Below, one piece after another: positions 24,205 to 32,507 of a stretch of 42,240 bases of DNA. How positions within the stretch are numbered: the stretch's first letter is position 1; the number at the start of each line of letters is the position of its first letter. The notes under the pieces are model-generated. The model did not search any database. It saw only the letters and a program-made list of their open reading frames with translations, and was not told where the DNA came from. This stretch comes from Oscillospiraceae bacterium (GTDB lineage: Bacteria > Bacillota > Clostridia > Oscillospirales > Oscillospiraceae), in the NCBI GenBank assembly GCA_021202845.1, contig JAJQCF010000004.1, positions 1 through 42,240 on the forward strand, in the 5' to 3' direction. A program made the position numbers and the translations under genes.

Positions 24205-26325
24205 ATGAACAAGTTCAGAAAGCTGCTCGCGGTGACGCTGGCGCTCTGCATGGTGTTCTCGCTGTCCGTCGGCGTTATGGCCGATGACGAGGAGACCGCG
24301 GAGGTCGAGCCTTTCACCGTAGAGGGCGACTACACCGGAACCACCGTAATTCTCCACTCCAACGACGTACACGGAGCCATCACCGGCTACGCCTCCATCG
24401 CCGCACTCAAGGCCGACTACGAGGCCGCGGGCGCCGAGGTCGTGCTCGTGGACGCGGGCGACTACATTCAGGGCAGCACCTATGTCAGCACCTCTCAGGG
24501 CGCGACCGCTGTTGAGCTGATGAATGCCGTCGGCTACGACGTCGTTACCTTCGGCAACCACGAGTTTGACTACGGCTACGAAAACCTTGTGAACATCATG
24601 GGCGAGGCCGAGTTCGACTACATCAGCGCCAATATCCTGTATAACGGCGAGCAGGCCTTCGACGGCTCCACCGTTTACACCACCGAAAGCGGCCTGAAAA
24701 TTGGCTTCTTCGGCCTCGAGACCCCCGAGACCGCTACCAAGGCTCACCCCGCCAAGATTCAGGGCGTGACCTTCCTCGCGGAGGAGGAGATGTACGCTGC
24801 GGCTCAGGCCGAAATCGACTCCATGTCCGACTGCGACCTCGTCATCGGCCTTGTCCACCTCGGCGTTGACGGCGAGAGCGAGCCCAACCGCTCCTACGAC
24901 CTGTGGAACAACATCACCGGCGCCGACTTCCTGATAGACGGCCACTCCCACACCGTTATGACCGCGGGCGACAACGGCGAGCCCATCCAGTCCACCGGCA
25001 CCCAGTTCGCCAACATCGGCGTTATCGAAATCAGCAGCGAGGGCGAAATCAGCAACTACCTTGTTGACCTTGCCGCCTACACCGCCACCGACGAGACCGT
25101 CGCCGCCGCCGCTCAGGCCATTATAAACGAGATTGAAGCCGTCTACGGCGAGGTCTTTGCCACCACCGAAGTCGTCCTCAACGGCGAGCGCGACCCCGGC
25201 GTGCGCACTCAGGCCACCAACCTCGGCGACCTCATCACCGACGCGCTCGTCTGGTACGTCACCAAGGACGGCGTTGACACTCTCGGCATTGCCGAGGAGA
25301 ACATTGTCGGCGTGACCAACGGCGGCGGAATCCGCGCCACCATCGAGGCCGGCGACATTACCATGAACGACATCAACACCGTGCTGCCCTTCGGCAACAC
25401 CGTCGCGGTTGTCTATGTCAGCGGCGCTGTGCTGCTGGAGAGCCTCGAGGCCTCCACTTACTCCACGCCCGAGGCCATCGGCGCTTATCCCCAGACCTCC
25501 GGCATTGAGTTCACCATCGACACCACTGTTCCCTACGACCAAGGCGAGCAGTACGAAGGCTCCACCTACTACGGCCCGAACAGCATCCAGCGCGTAACCA
25601 TCACCTCCATCAACGGCCAGCCCTTTGACGAGAACGCGACCTACGCCGTTGTCACCAATGACTTCCTTGCCGCCGGCGGCGACACCTACTACGCCTTCTC
25701 CGTCTCCACCGTTATGGACACCGGCACGCCTATGGACGAGGCCGTTATCGCCTACATAACCGACGTTCTGGGCGGCACCATCACCGCCGAGGCTTACGGC
25801 GAGACCAGAGCCGACCAGACCTATATCCTCAGCCCGTTCAGCGACGTTTCCGCCTCCGACTGGTTCAGCAGCTACGTGTTTGCGCTGTACAATGACGGCA
25901 TCGTGGCCGGCAACGGCGACGGCACCTACGGCCCCAGCGACCTGCTGACTTGGGGTCAGGCTCTCAAGCTCCTGCTTGTCTCCGCCGACATTATGGAAGC
26001 CTCCGATGTCACCGGCGAGGGCTGGGCAGAGCCCTATGTCACCGCCGCTGTTGAGGCCGGATATGTTGAGGAGGGCGTTGACGCCGACGCTGACATCACC
26101 CGCCTTGACTTCTGCACCCTCGCCGCCGCGGTTTACGGCATTGAGGGCAGCGACGCCGCCACCGGCTTCACCGACTGCGACGACGCGATAGTCTCCGCGC
26201 TTGTGGAGCTGGGCGTCATCAACGGCAACGGCGACGGCACCTTCACCCCCGACAACACCCTGTCCCGCGCGGAGATTTCCAAGATAATAGTCCTCCTCGC
26301 CGACACCACGGCTGTCACGGAGTAA
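24205..26325 (+). CDS. Secreted 5'-nucleotidase/metallophosphatase with C-terminal SLH domains
   Basis: 706 residues. A signal peptide (cleavage likely after VMA at 26) is followed by a UshA/NutA-type metallophosphatase with its metal ligands: NDVHG (53-57), DAGDYIQG (83-90), GNHEFD (117-122) and DGHSHT. A 5'-nucleotidase C-terminal domain then carries NGGGIRATI, NDINTVLPFGNTV and TNDFLAAGGDTYYAF. The last 160 or so residues are three S-layer homology repeats (FSDVSASDWFSSYVFALYNDG, WAEPYVTAAVEAGY, FTDCDDAIVSALVELGV), which attach proteins to cell wall polymers. It likely releases phosphate and nucleosides from extracellular nucleotides. GGGAGGAA precedes the ATG. Codon use is strongly C-ending, which suggests high expression. 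Confidence 0.94.
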   Translation: MNKFRKLLAVTLALCMVFSLSVGVMADDEETAEVEPFTVEGDYTGTTVILHSNDVHGAITGYASIAALKADYEAAGAEVVLVDAGDYIQGSTYVSTSQGATAVELMNAVGYDVVTFGNHEFDYGYENLVNIMGEAEFDYISANILYNGEQAFDGSTVYTTESGLKIGFFGLETPETATKAHPAKIQGVTFLAEEEMYAAAQAEIDSMSDCDLVIGLVHLGVDGESEPNRSYDLWNNITGADFLIDGHSHTVMTAGDNGEPIQSTGTQFANIGVIEISSEGEISNYLVDLAAYTATDETVAAAAQAIINEIEAVYGEVFATTEVVLNGERDPGVRTQATNLGDLITDALVWYVTKDGVDTLGIAEENIVGVTNGGGIRATIEAGDITMNDINTVLPFGNTVAVVYVSGAVLLESLEASTYSTPEAIGAYPQTSGIEFTIDTTVPYDQGEQYEGSTYYGPNSIQRVTITSINGQPFDENATYAVVTNDFLAAGGDTYYAFSVSTVMDTGTPMDEAVIAYITDVLGGTITAEAYGETRADQTYILSPFSDVSASDWFSSYVFALYNDGIVAGNGDGTYGPSDLLTWGQALKLLLVSADIMEASDVTGEGWAEPYVTAAVEAGYVEEGVDADADITRLDFCTLAAAVYGIEGSDAATGFTDCDDAIVSALVELGVINGNGDGTFTPDNTLSRAEISKIIVLLADTTAVTE

Positions 26326-26435
26326 GACAGCGCCGCACCGACAAAAGCTAAAATAACGCAAGGGCGCGCGGAACAGCTGTTCCGCCTCGCCTCCGCACAC
26401 GCGGCGGAGGCGACTCTTGCCGAAAAAGACGTTAA

Positions 26436-26475
26436 TCGCCTTCCCAAAGAGCAGCACTGTGATTTGGGAAGGCGA
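26436..26475 (+). promoter_or_regulatory. Perfect 13-bp inverted repeat covering a ribosome binding site
   Basis: Arms TCGCCTTCCCAAA (26436-26448) and TTTGGGAAGGCGA (26463-26475) with a 14-base loop, ending one base before the ATG at 26477. The only ribosome binding site candidate for that start, GGGAAGG, is buried in the second arm. No T run follows, so it does not look like a terminator. Confidence 0.5.
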
Positions 26476-26476
26476 A

Positions 26477-27319
26477 ATGATTATGGGAGAAAAGGCGGTG
26501 GACTTTGTGGACAATTACAGTATAAATAGTTCGGATTGTTCGCCTTACGTACGGAACGAGGCTATCGAGGCTGCGCTGGACGAGGTTAGCGGCGGCTTGT
26601 CGGATTGGCGGGAGGCAAGGGAGAAGGTATATCCGCTGCTGGAGGCGCAAAAAGTCAGCTTGGAGATGTCACATTATCAGCTCGCGCTGACATATAAGCG
26701 CTTGGGTGATTTGCTTGCCGAACGCGGCGAGGCGCAGGAGGCGGCGCTGGCCTACGAAACGGGCCTTGTGCTGAACCCGAAGCTGTCCGTGAAAAAGGTG
26801 CTGAAGAAAATCTACAAGGACTTTCCCGATATGGAGAAGCCGACGCCGCGCGTATATTCCGTGGAACGTGAAATGGCGTGGGCGCAGGAGCCTTATGAGC
26901 TGCCGTCAACGTATGCGCCCAAGGAAGGCGAAGCCCAAGCCGAGGGAGCGTCTTATCTTGATACAGAGACATACAAAAATCTTACCGGCAGCGACAAAGA
27001 GCTTGCTGACGGAATGGCCGATTTCCTGCACGGTCTGGGGCAGACGTTCATGGGCGGCCTGAAAACCGAGGCCTACAGGTTCGCGGAGAGCATAGAGGGC
27101 TTGGAAGAGATGAGCGACGTGGAGTTTTCCGACTTGTTCAACGCCCTTTGCAAACATCTTGAACCGCCCCAGCGGGCGGAGGCAAGACGAACGGCGGAAA
27201 TAAGAATCTCCGAGCGGCAAAAGGAACCCGCGCTGACCGTTCGCCAGCTTATCGTTATGGACGTATATAATATGGTAAAGAGCTATACCGGCGAAAGTAT
27301 AGAAACGCGAGGAGGTTAA
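26477..27319 (+). CDS. Unrecognised protein with a TPR-like segment
   Basis: 280 residues, acidic, with no signal peptide or membrane helix. The only recognisable part is a TPR-like helical pair around residues 63-97 (YQLALTYKRLGDLLAERG, then EAALAYETGLVLNP). The remainder is predominantly helical and charged, ending in DVYNMVKSYTGESIETRGG. The start is uncertain: ATG at 26477 has GGGAAGG inside a hairpin arm, and ATG at 26483 is two codons later. The base composition is less GC-rich than that of the neighbours. It is followed after six bases by a small PH-like gene, so the two are probably an operon of unknown purpose. Confidence 0.7.
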   Translation: MIMGEKAVDFVDNYSINSSDCSPYVRNEAIEAALDEVSGGLSDWREAREKVYPLLEAQKVSLEMSHYQLALTYKRLGDLLAERGEAQEAALAYETGLVLNPKLSVKKVLKKIYKDFPDMEKPTPRVYSVEREMAWAQEPYELPSTYAPKEGEAQAEGASYLDTETYKNLTGSDKELADGMADFLHGLGQTFMGGLKTEAYRFAESIEGLEEMSDVEFSDLFNALCKHLEPPQRAEARRTAEIRISERQKEPALTVRQLIVMDVYNMVKSYTGESIETRGG

Positions 27320-27325
27320 TAACTT

Positions 27326-27601
27326 ATGAAATATGAAATAGGCGCAGATGTTCGTCATGCTGTCATAGATGATACGGGCGTACACATCACGGAAAAGAAC
27401 AACAGCAGATTTTTGCCGTTTGACAAAATCGTGGCGGTGTCAGTGAAAAAACCCGGCGCTATTACTGCGGGAAATATATTCTTCCAAACGGCGGCGGACA
27501 GAACAAATTCTCTGAACAGCCGAAACATTATTCCTTTTAGGGGTAATGAACAGTACCGGCTTGCCTGCGAGATTCAGGCGGCAGTTGAGAAAATAATATA
27601 A
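27326..27601 (+). CDS. Small PH-like domain protein
   Basis: 91 residues. The strand pattern, with GVHITEKNNSRFLPFDKIVAVSVKKPG, ITAGNIFFQTAAD, NIIPFRGNEQYRLA and a closing helix CEIQAAVEKII, resembles the bacterial PH-like fold found in small DUF4429-type proteins. The family call comes from pattern alone. AGGAGG precedes the ATG and overlaps the end of the preceding gene. Low-GC codon use is shared with that gene, consistent with joint acquisition. Confidence 0.7.
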   Translation: MKYEIGADVRHAVIDDTGVHITEKNNSRFLPFDKIVAVSVKKPGAITAGNIFFQTAADRTNSLNSRNIIPFRGNEQYRLACEIQAAVEKII

Positions 27602-27603
27602 AA

Positions 27604-27650
27604 TAAAAATCGCCCCGATGCGGAGAAAAACGCATCAGGGCGATTTGTTT
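27604..27650. terminator. Bidirectional terminator between the PH-like gene and rpmE
   Basis: Arms ATCGCCCCGATGCG (27609-27622) and CGCATCAGGGCGAT (27631-27644) pair with one mismatch. T-rich tails lie on both sides: TTGTTT on the plus strand and a run of five T on the minus strand. It serves the converging genes. Confidence 0.8.
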
Positions 27651-27694
27651 GCTGAATTGATTGCCGTAAGGCAGGCTGTGCGCGCTGTCGGCGC

Positions 27695-27895
27695 TTAGCC
27701 GAGGCCGTATTTTTTGTTGAACTTATCCACGCGGCCGCTGGTATCGACGAGCTTCTGCTTGCCGGTGTAGAACGGGTGGCATTTGGAGCAGATTTCAACG
27801 GTGATGTTCTGACGGGTGCTGCGGGTCTCGATAACCTCGCCGCAGGCGCAGCGGATAGTGGTCGGTTTATAGTCGGGATGTATTCCTGCTTTCAT
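27695..27895 (-). CDS. rpmE: 50S ribosomal protein L31
   Basis: 66 residues. A zinc-containing L31 (C+ form), shown by CAC (residues 16-18) and CSKC (36-39), four cysteines that bind zinc. It starts MKAGIHPDY and ends in the typical [14 protein letters not shown] precedes the ATG, with its own consensus promoter upstream. The C- paralogue used under zinc starvation is not in this window. Confidence 0.97.
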   Translation of the reverse strand: MKAGIHPDYKPTTIRCACGEVIETRSTRQNITVEICSKCHPFYTGKQKLVDTSGRVDKFNKKYGLG

Positions 27896-27962
27896 GGGTA
27901 AAAACTCCTGTCATTTTGAGCTGCCTTGAGTACGCAAAGCGTGGTTACAAAGCGCAAAACGC

Positions 27963-27991
27963 ATTATAGCACATCGTTTGCCGCGATGCAA
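27963..27991 (-). promoter_or_regulatory. Promoter of rpmE
   Basis: On the minus strand TTGCAT, a 17-base spacer and TATAAT. It gives a leader of about 60 bases. Confidence 0.8.
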
Positions 27992-28119
27992 GTGGTTTTA
28001 AGCATAAAATTTTACCCGTGTTGCCGCTACACAAAAACTCCCCTGTGCTTACGGGCAGTATGCACAAAAAATTTTGCAAACGGCGTTAGCATTTTGTTGG
28101 CGTTTGGGCGCGGACGGAT

Positions 28120-28148
28120 TTGACAAAGAGAGCCGGGGGCGATATAAT
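28120..28148 (+). promoter_or_regulatory. Promoter of the aromatic amino acid operon
   Basis: Perfect consensus sigma-A promoter: TTGACA, a 17-base spacer and TATAAT. The predicted start near 28155 leaves a leader of about 230 bases before the DAHP synthase ATG. The 128 bases between the rpmE promoter and this one hold no gene that I can support. Confidence 0.92.
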
Positions 28149-28180
28149 ACATTTATTCTTGGAAAGGGCAGGTTCGGCCA

Positions 28181-28237
28181 ATGAAGAGCGCATACGCAGC
28201 ATATTTCGCAGCCTATTACTTTGCATTCGGAAGGTAA
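28181..28237 (+). CDS. Tyr/Phe-rich leader peptide
   Basis: An 18-codon frame, MKSAYAAYFAAYYFAFGR, followed by tandem stops TAA and TAG. Seven codons are Tyr (5, 8, 12, 13) or Phe (9, 14, 16), a density far beyond chance. It begins about 26 bases after the predicted transcript start, with GGAAAGGG upstream as a ribosome binding site. It lies before mutually exclusive hairpins and a terminator in front of the operon that makes Tyr and Phe precursors. Its likely role is to stall ribosomes when charged tRNA-Tyr or tRNA-Phe is scarce. It is a cis-acting peptide and the product itself need have no function. Confidence 0.8.
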   Translation: MKSAYAAYFAAYYFAFGR

Positions 28238-28328
28238 TAGGGCTTTGTGCCGCGCTCATCGTCGAAAATACCCGAAAAAATTCTGATGACTGCACGAAGC
28301 TCAAAAGCTCGGCGGTCATTATTTTTTT
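28209..28328 (+). promoter_or_regulatory. Transcription attenuator of the aromatic operon
   Basis: Three competing pairings can be drawn. Pause hairpin: AGCCTATTAC (28210-28219, inside the leader frame) with GTAATAGGGCT (28234-28244). Antiterminator: GTGC (28247-28250) and TCATC (28256-28260) with GATGA (28285-28289) and GCAC (28292-28295). Terminator: TGATGACTGC (28284-28293) with GCGGTCATTA (28312-28321), an inner AGCT/AGCT stem, then seven T (28322-28328). The antiterminator uses the 5' arm of the terminator, so the two exclude each other. A ribosome stalled on the Tyr/Phe codons would block the pause hairpin and favour read-through. Confidence 0.78.
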
Positions 28329-28383
28329 GGAAAACCGAGAAACTTCACATCATATTTAATTCCACACAAAGGGGAAAAGAAAA

Positions 28384-29391
28384 ATGGTAGCAGTATTAAA
28401 GCACGGAACCACCAAGGAGCAGACAGAATTGCTCATCAACTGGCTCAAGAACCAGAATGTTGACGTGAACGTCAGCGAGGGTCACGAGTACACCGTCCTC
28501 GGCCTCGTGGGCAACACCCGCAACATCGACGTTGACCTGCTGGCAAGTCTGGACATGGTCGAGTCGGTCAAGGTCGTCAGCGAGCCCTTCAAAAAGTGCA
28601 ACCGCAAGTTCCACCCGGACGACACCGTTGTCACGCTGGCAAACGGTACGCAGATTGGCGGCGGCAGCTTCTGCATGATAGCCGGCCCCTGCTCCGTGGA
28701 GACGCACGACCAAATTATCCTTGTCGCAGAGCGCGTAAAGGCGGCGGGCGCAAACGTGCTGCGCGGCGGCGCTTTCAAGCCTCGTACCTCCCCCTATGAC
28801 TTCCAAGGTCTCAAGGCCGAGGGTCTGGAGCTGCTGATGGAGGCCAAAAAGGTCACCGGTCTGCCGCTTATCTCCGAAATAATGAACATCAACCACCTCG
28901 ATATGTTCGAGGACGTGGACATAATCCAAGTCGGCGCGCGCAATATGCAGAACTTTGAGCTGCTCAAGGAGCTCGGCCGCACCCACCACCCCATACTGCT
29001 CAAGCGCGGCCTTGCCAACACGATGAAGGAGCTGCTGATGTCCGCCGAGTACATCATGTCCGGCGGCAACGAGAACGTCATACTCTGCGAGCGCGGAATC
29101 CGCACGTTCGAGACTTACACGCGCAACACGCTGGACATCTCCGCCGTGCCTATGCTGCACGACCTCAGCCACCTGCCCGTCATTGTTGACCCCAGCCACG
29201 CTTCCGGCATTGCCAAGCTCGTGCGCCCCTGCGCGCTGGCGGCGGCGGCCTGCGGCGCGGACGGCCTGATGATAGAGGTCCACAACGACCCCATTCACGC
29301 CCTGTGCGACGGCGCGCAGTCCCTGACCCCCGACCAGTATGACGAGGTGGCGGCAACGGTGCGCAAGGTGCTTGCGGCGGTGGCGCAATGA
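28384..29391 (+). CDS. aroF: 3-Deoxy-7-phosphoheptulonate (DAHP) synthase
   Basis: 335 residues. First enzyme of the shikimate pathway, condensing phosphoenolpyruvate and erythrose 4-phosphate. It is the type I-beta form: an N-terminal ferredoxin-like regulatory domain (about 1-70) precedes the barrel with FCMIAGPCSVET, GANVLRGGAFKPRTSPYDFQG, IIQVGARNMQNF, PILLKRGLANT, LCERGIRTFE and VIVDPSHASG. In characterised members with this N-terminal domain, Tyr and Phe inhibit the enzyme, so feedback and attenuation may sense the same products. AAGGGGAAAAG precedes the ATG. First structural gene after the attenuator; tyrA overlaps its end by four bases. Confidence 0.96.
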   Translation: MVAVLKHGTTKEQTELLINWLKNQNVDVNVSEGHEYTVLGLVGNTRNIDVDLLASLDMVESVKVVSEPFKKCNRKFHPDDTVVTLANGTQIGGGSFCMIAGPCSVETHDQIILVAERVKAAGANVLRGGAFKPRTSPYDFQGLKAEGLELLMEAKKVTGLPLISEIMNINHLDMFEDVDIIQVGARNMQNFELLKELGRTHHPILLKRGLANTMKELLMSAEYIMSGGNENVILCERGIRTFETYTRNTLDISAVPMLHDLSHLPVIVDPSHASGIAKLVRPCALAAAACGADGLMIEVHNDPIHALCDGAQSLTPDQYDEVAATVRKVLAAVAQ

Positions 29392-30221
29392 CGGTCGGCA
29401 TAGTCGGCCTCGGGCTTATTGGCGGCTCGCTGGCCAAGGCTTTCAAGCGCAGCGAGGACGTGCGCGTGCTGGTATGCGACGTTGACAAGAGCATCGAACA
29501 GTTCGCGGTCATGGACGGCGCGGCTGACGGCGCGCTTACGCCGGAAACGCTCAGCCAGTGTTCGCTGCTGCTGCTGGCCGCGTGGCCGCGCGCCAGCGAG
29601 GACTATCTGCGGGAAAACGCCCCGCGCATCTGCCGCGACACGGTGGTTATAGACTGCCTCGGCACGAAACGCGCCATTTGCGCGGAGGGCTTCGCGCTGG
29701 CGGAAAAATACGGATTCAGCTTCTTCGGCGGCCACCCCATGGCCGGTACGCACAACTCCGGCTACCGCTACTCCAGCGCGCACCTTTTCGACGGCGCGCC
29801 GATGGTGATAGTGCCGCCGCGCTTTGACGACGCGGAACTGCTGGCGGGCGTGAAGGAGCTGCTTGCCCCAGTGGGCTTCGGCAGCATCAGCTTCACCACG
29901 GCGGAGAAGCACGACGAGATGATTGCCTTCACCTCGCAGCTGGCGCACGTTGTGTCTAACGCTTATATAAAAAGCCCCACGGCGGGCGCGCACAAGGGCT
30001 TTTCCGCCGGCAGCTACAAGGACCTGACGCGCGTGGCGTGGCTGAACCCCGATATGTGGGCAGAGCTGTTTTTGGAAAACGGCGATAATCTCCAGCGCGA
30101 GCTGAACTGCATAATAGCGAGCCTCGGCAGCTACCGCGACGCCATAAGCTCCGGCGACGCGGAAACGCTGCGCACTCTCTTGGCGGACGGCGCGGCAAGA
30201 AAGAAAGAGATTGACGGATGA
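29388..30221 (+). CDS. tyrA: Prephenate dehydrogenase
   Basis: 277 residues. Oxidative decarboxylation of prephenate to 4-hydroxyphenylpyruvate with NAD(P). Nucleotide-binding start GIVGLGLIGGSLAKAFKR, then the substrate-site block FFGGHPMAGTHNSGY and a helical dimerisation domain with IAFTSQLAHVVSNAY. No C-terminal ACT domain is present, so allosteric control by Tyr at this enzyme is less likely. Start and aroF stop overlap as ATGA; its own stop overlaps aroB in the same way. Confidence 0.94.
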   Translation: MTVGIVGLGLIGGSLAKAFKRSEDVRVLVCDVDKSIEQFAVMDGAADGALTPETLSQCSLLLLAAWPRASEDYLRENAPRICRDTVVIDCLGTKRAICAEGFALAEKYGFSFFGGHPMAGTHNSGYRYSSAHLFDGAPMVIVPPRFDDAELLAGVKELLAPVGFGSISFTTAEKHDEMIAFTSQLAHVVSNAYIKSPTAGAHKGFSAGSYKDLTRVAWLNPDMWAELFLENGDNLQRELNCIIASLGSYRDAISSGDAETLRTLLADGAARKKEIDG

Positions 30222-31267
30222 AAACTATTAAGGTAGAAGCCTCCGTGAGCTACGAGGTGCAGATTGGCTCCGGCCTGCTGACGGGCTGCGGAGAGAGAAT
30301 AAGAGCCGTGACGCCGAGAGCCGTGCGCTGCGTGCTGGTGACGGACGACACCGTGGCTCCGCTCTATGCCGAGCGCGTGGAGCGGGAGCTGGCGGGTGCG
30401 GGCTACGAGTGCGCGCGCTTTGTCATACCCAGCGGCGAGCAGAGCAAGAACGCGGAGAGCTTTATACGTCTGCTGAACTTCTGCGCCGACTTCCGCCTCA
30501 CGCGCACCGACCTCATTGCCGCGCTGGGCGGCGGAGTCGTCGGCGACTTGGCGGGCTTCGCGGCGGCGAGCTATATGCGCGGCGTCAGCTTTGTGCAGCT
30601 GCCGACAACGCTTTTGGCGGCGGTGGACTCCTCCGTGGGCGGCAAGACGGCCATAGACCTTGACGCGGGCAAGAACCTTGCGGGAGCGTTTTACCAGCCC
30701 TCGCTTGTGCTTTGCGACTACGACACGCTGGCCACCCTGCGCCCCGAGGTTTTCACCGACGGCTGCGCGGAGGTCATAAAATACGGCGTTTTGGGCGACG
30801 AGGCGCTGTTCACGCACCTTGAGCAGCGCGGACAGGACTTCGACACGGAGTACGTCATAGCCCGCTGCGTGGAGATGAAGCGCGACATTGTCAACGCCGA
30901 CGAGTTTGAAACCGGCTGCCGCCGCCTGCTGAACCTTGGCCACACGCTGGGTCACGCGGTGGAAAAGCGCAGCGGCTTCGCCCTGTCCCACGGGTGCAGT
31001 GTGGCCATAGGTCTGGCGGCCGTGGCGCGCTCGGCGGCGAGCGAGGGCATATGCACACCCGAGTGCGCGGAGAGAATTATCCGCTGTCTGCGCCGCTTCG
31101 GTCTGCCGACGGAGACGGAGTACGGCTTGGACGAGCTGTACGACATCATGCTCTCGGACAAAAAGCGCTCCGGCGACAGCGTGAGCATAATAGTGCCGGA
31201 GAAAATAGGCGCTTGCCGCGTGGAGCCGATGCCGGTAGCACGGGCAAAGGAATTTTTTGCACATTGA
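30218..31267 (+). CDS. aroB: 3-Dehydroquinate synthase
   Basis: 349 residues. Converts DAHP to 3-dehydroquinate using NAD and a metal ion. Family motifs: IPSGEQSKN, ALGGGVVGDLAGFAAASYMRGV, LPTTLLAAVDSSVGGKTAID, KNLAGAFYQPS, and the metal-site GHTLGHAVE and LSHGCSVAIG. Coupled to tyrA by ATGA overlap. Confidence 0.96.
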   Translation: MKTIKVEASVSYEVQIGSGLLTGCGERIRAVTPRAVRCVLVTDDTVAPLYAERVERELAGAGYECARFVIPSGEQSKNAESFIRLLNFCADFRLTRTDLIAALGGGVVGDLAGFAAASYMRGVSFVQLPTTLLAAVDSSVGGKTAIDLDAGKNLAGAFYQPSLVLCDYDTLATLRPEVFTDGCAEVIKYGVLGDEALFTHLEQRGQDFDTEYVIARCVEMKRDIVNADEFETGCRRLLNLGHTLGHAVEKRSGFALSHGCSVAIGLAAVARSAASEGICTPECAERIIRCLRRFGLPTETEYGLDELYDIMLSDKKRSGDSVSIIVPEKIGACRVEPMPVARAKEFFAH

Positions 31268-31280
31268 GGAGCAGGACGCA

Positions 31281-32498
31281 ATGAGAGTGACCATCGCGCC
31301 CCGCCAGCTGGGCGGGAGCATAAAAGCCATAGCCTCAAAGTCTGAGGCGCACCGCCTTTTAATCTGCGCGGCTTTAGCGCGCGGAGAGACGGAGATAGCC
31401 TGCGGACAGCTATCCGCGGACATAAACGCCACGGCGGACTGCCTGCGCGCTCTGGGCGCGGACATTGACTACAGCGGCGGCGTTTTCCGCGTCAAACCGC
31501 TGGACGGCGGCGTGCGCGGCGCGGTGCTGGACGTGGGCGAGAGCGGCTCCACCCTGCGCTTTCTGCTGCCCGTGGCCTGCGCTCTGGGCGCGGAGTGCAA
31601 AATAAAAATGCACGGCCGCCTGCCCGCGCGCCCGCTCTCCCCGCTCTGGGAGGAGCTTGAGGCGCACGGCGCGGTGCTGACGCGACCCGAGCCGGACGTT
31701 ATCTCGGTGTCGGGTACACTAACGGCGGGCGACTACACGCTGGCGGCCAACGTCTCCAGCCAGTTCATCAGCGGACTGCTGTTCGCCCTGCCGCTGCTCG
31801 GGCGCGACAGCCGCATTGTGCTGACCGGCGACATCGAGAGCGCGGGCTACATAGACATGACGGTGCGCGCGCTGCGCCGCTTTGGGTCGGACTGCGAGCT
31901 TTGCGGCCGCACATTCGCCGTAAAGGGCGGCAGGCCGCTGCGCTCGCCTAAGACGGCGGAGGTGGAGGGCGACTGGTCGAACGCCGCCTTTTGGCTCACG
32001 GCGGGGGCTATCTCGCAAAATAATATTGTTGTAGAAGGTCTTACCGCCGACTCGCCGCAGGGCGACCGTGCCGCGGCGGCGGCGCTGGCGGAGATAAGGC
32101 GCGGCGGCGCGGTGATTGACGCGCGGGACATTCCCGACCTTGTACCCGTGCTCTCGGTGGCGGCGGCGGTCAGCCCCGGCACAACGGAGTTCACGGGCGC
32201 GGCGCGGCTGAGAATAAAGGAGAGCGACCGCCTTGCCGCGACAGCCGCCATGCTGACGGCGCTGGGCGGGGACGCAGAGGAGCGGCCGGACGGGCTGATA
32301 GTCCGCGGCAAGCCCGCGCTCGCGGGCGGCACGGTCTCCAGCTGCAACGACCACCGCATTGCCATGAGCGCGGCGGTGGCCTCCATTGCCTGCACCGGCA
32401 GCGTCACGGTTGACGGCGCGGAGGCGGTCGGCAAGTCCTACCCCGCGTTCTGGGACGACTTTGAATCTCTCGGCGGCTGCATAACAAGGGAGGAGTGA
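31281..32498 (+). CDS. aroA: EPSP synthase (3-phosphoshikimate 1-carboxyvinyltransferase)
   Basis: 405 residues. Transfers enolpyruvyl from phosphoenolpyruvate to shikimate 3-phosphate. Visible motifs: IASKSEAHRLLICAALA, VGESGSTLRFLLPVACALG, GRLPARPLSPL, SSQFISGLLFALPLL, DWSNAAFWLTAGA, RIKESDRL and SCNDHRIAMSAAVA. The usual L-x-x-R-P-M of the phosphoenolpyruvate loop reads LPARPLS here. The start at 31281 follows GAGGAG at good spacing; an in-frame ATG 24 bases earlier overlaps the aroB end. Confidence 0.95.
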   Translation: MRVTIAPRQLGGSIKAIASKSEAHRLLICAALARGETEIACGQLSADINATADCLRALGADIDYSGGVFRVKPLDGGVRGAVLDVGESGSTLRFLLPVACALGAECKIKMHGRLPARPLSPLWEELEAHGAVLTRPEPDVISVSGTLTAGDYTLAANVSSQFISGLLFALPLLGRDSRIVLTGDIESAGYIDMTVRALRRFGSDCELCGRTFAVKGGRPLRSPKTAEVEGDWSNAAFWLTAGAISQNNIVVEGLTADSPQGDRAAAAALAEIRRGGAVIDARDIPDLVPVLSVAAAVSPGTTEFTGAARLRIKESDRLAATAAMLTALGGDAEERPDGLIVRGKPALAGGTVSSCNDHRIAMSAAVASIACTGSVTVDGAEAVGKSYPAFWDDFESLGGCITREE

Positions 32499-32507
32499 CG
32501 AGAAAAC

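Noticed and set aside
26369-26412. Palindromes after the 5'-nucleotidase gene, including CGGAACAGCTGTTCCG
   Set aside because: No T tail follows either one. They may help end transcription, but I cannot support calling them intrinsic terminators.
24049-26514. Very long open frame on the minus strand opposite the 5'-nucleotidase
   Set aside because: Gly/Val/Ala/Asp-rich composition with no domain motif, fully antisense to a gene with clear motifs. It is a by-product of GC-rich third positions.
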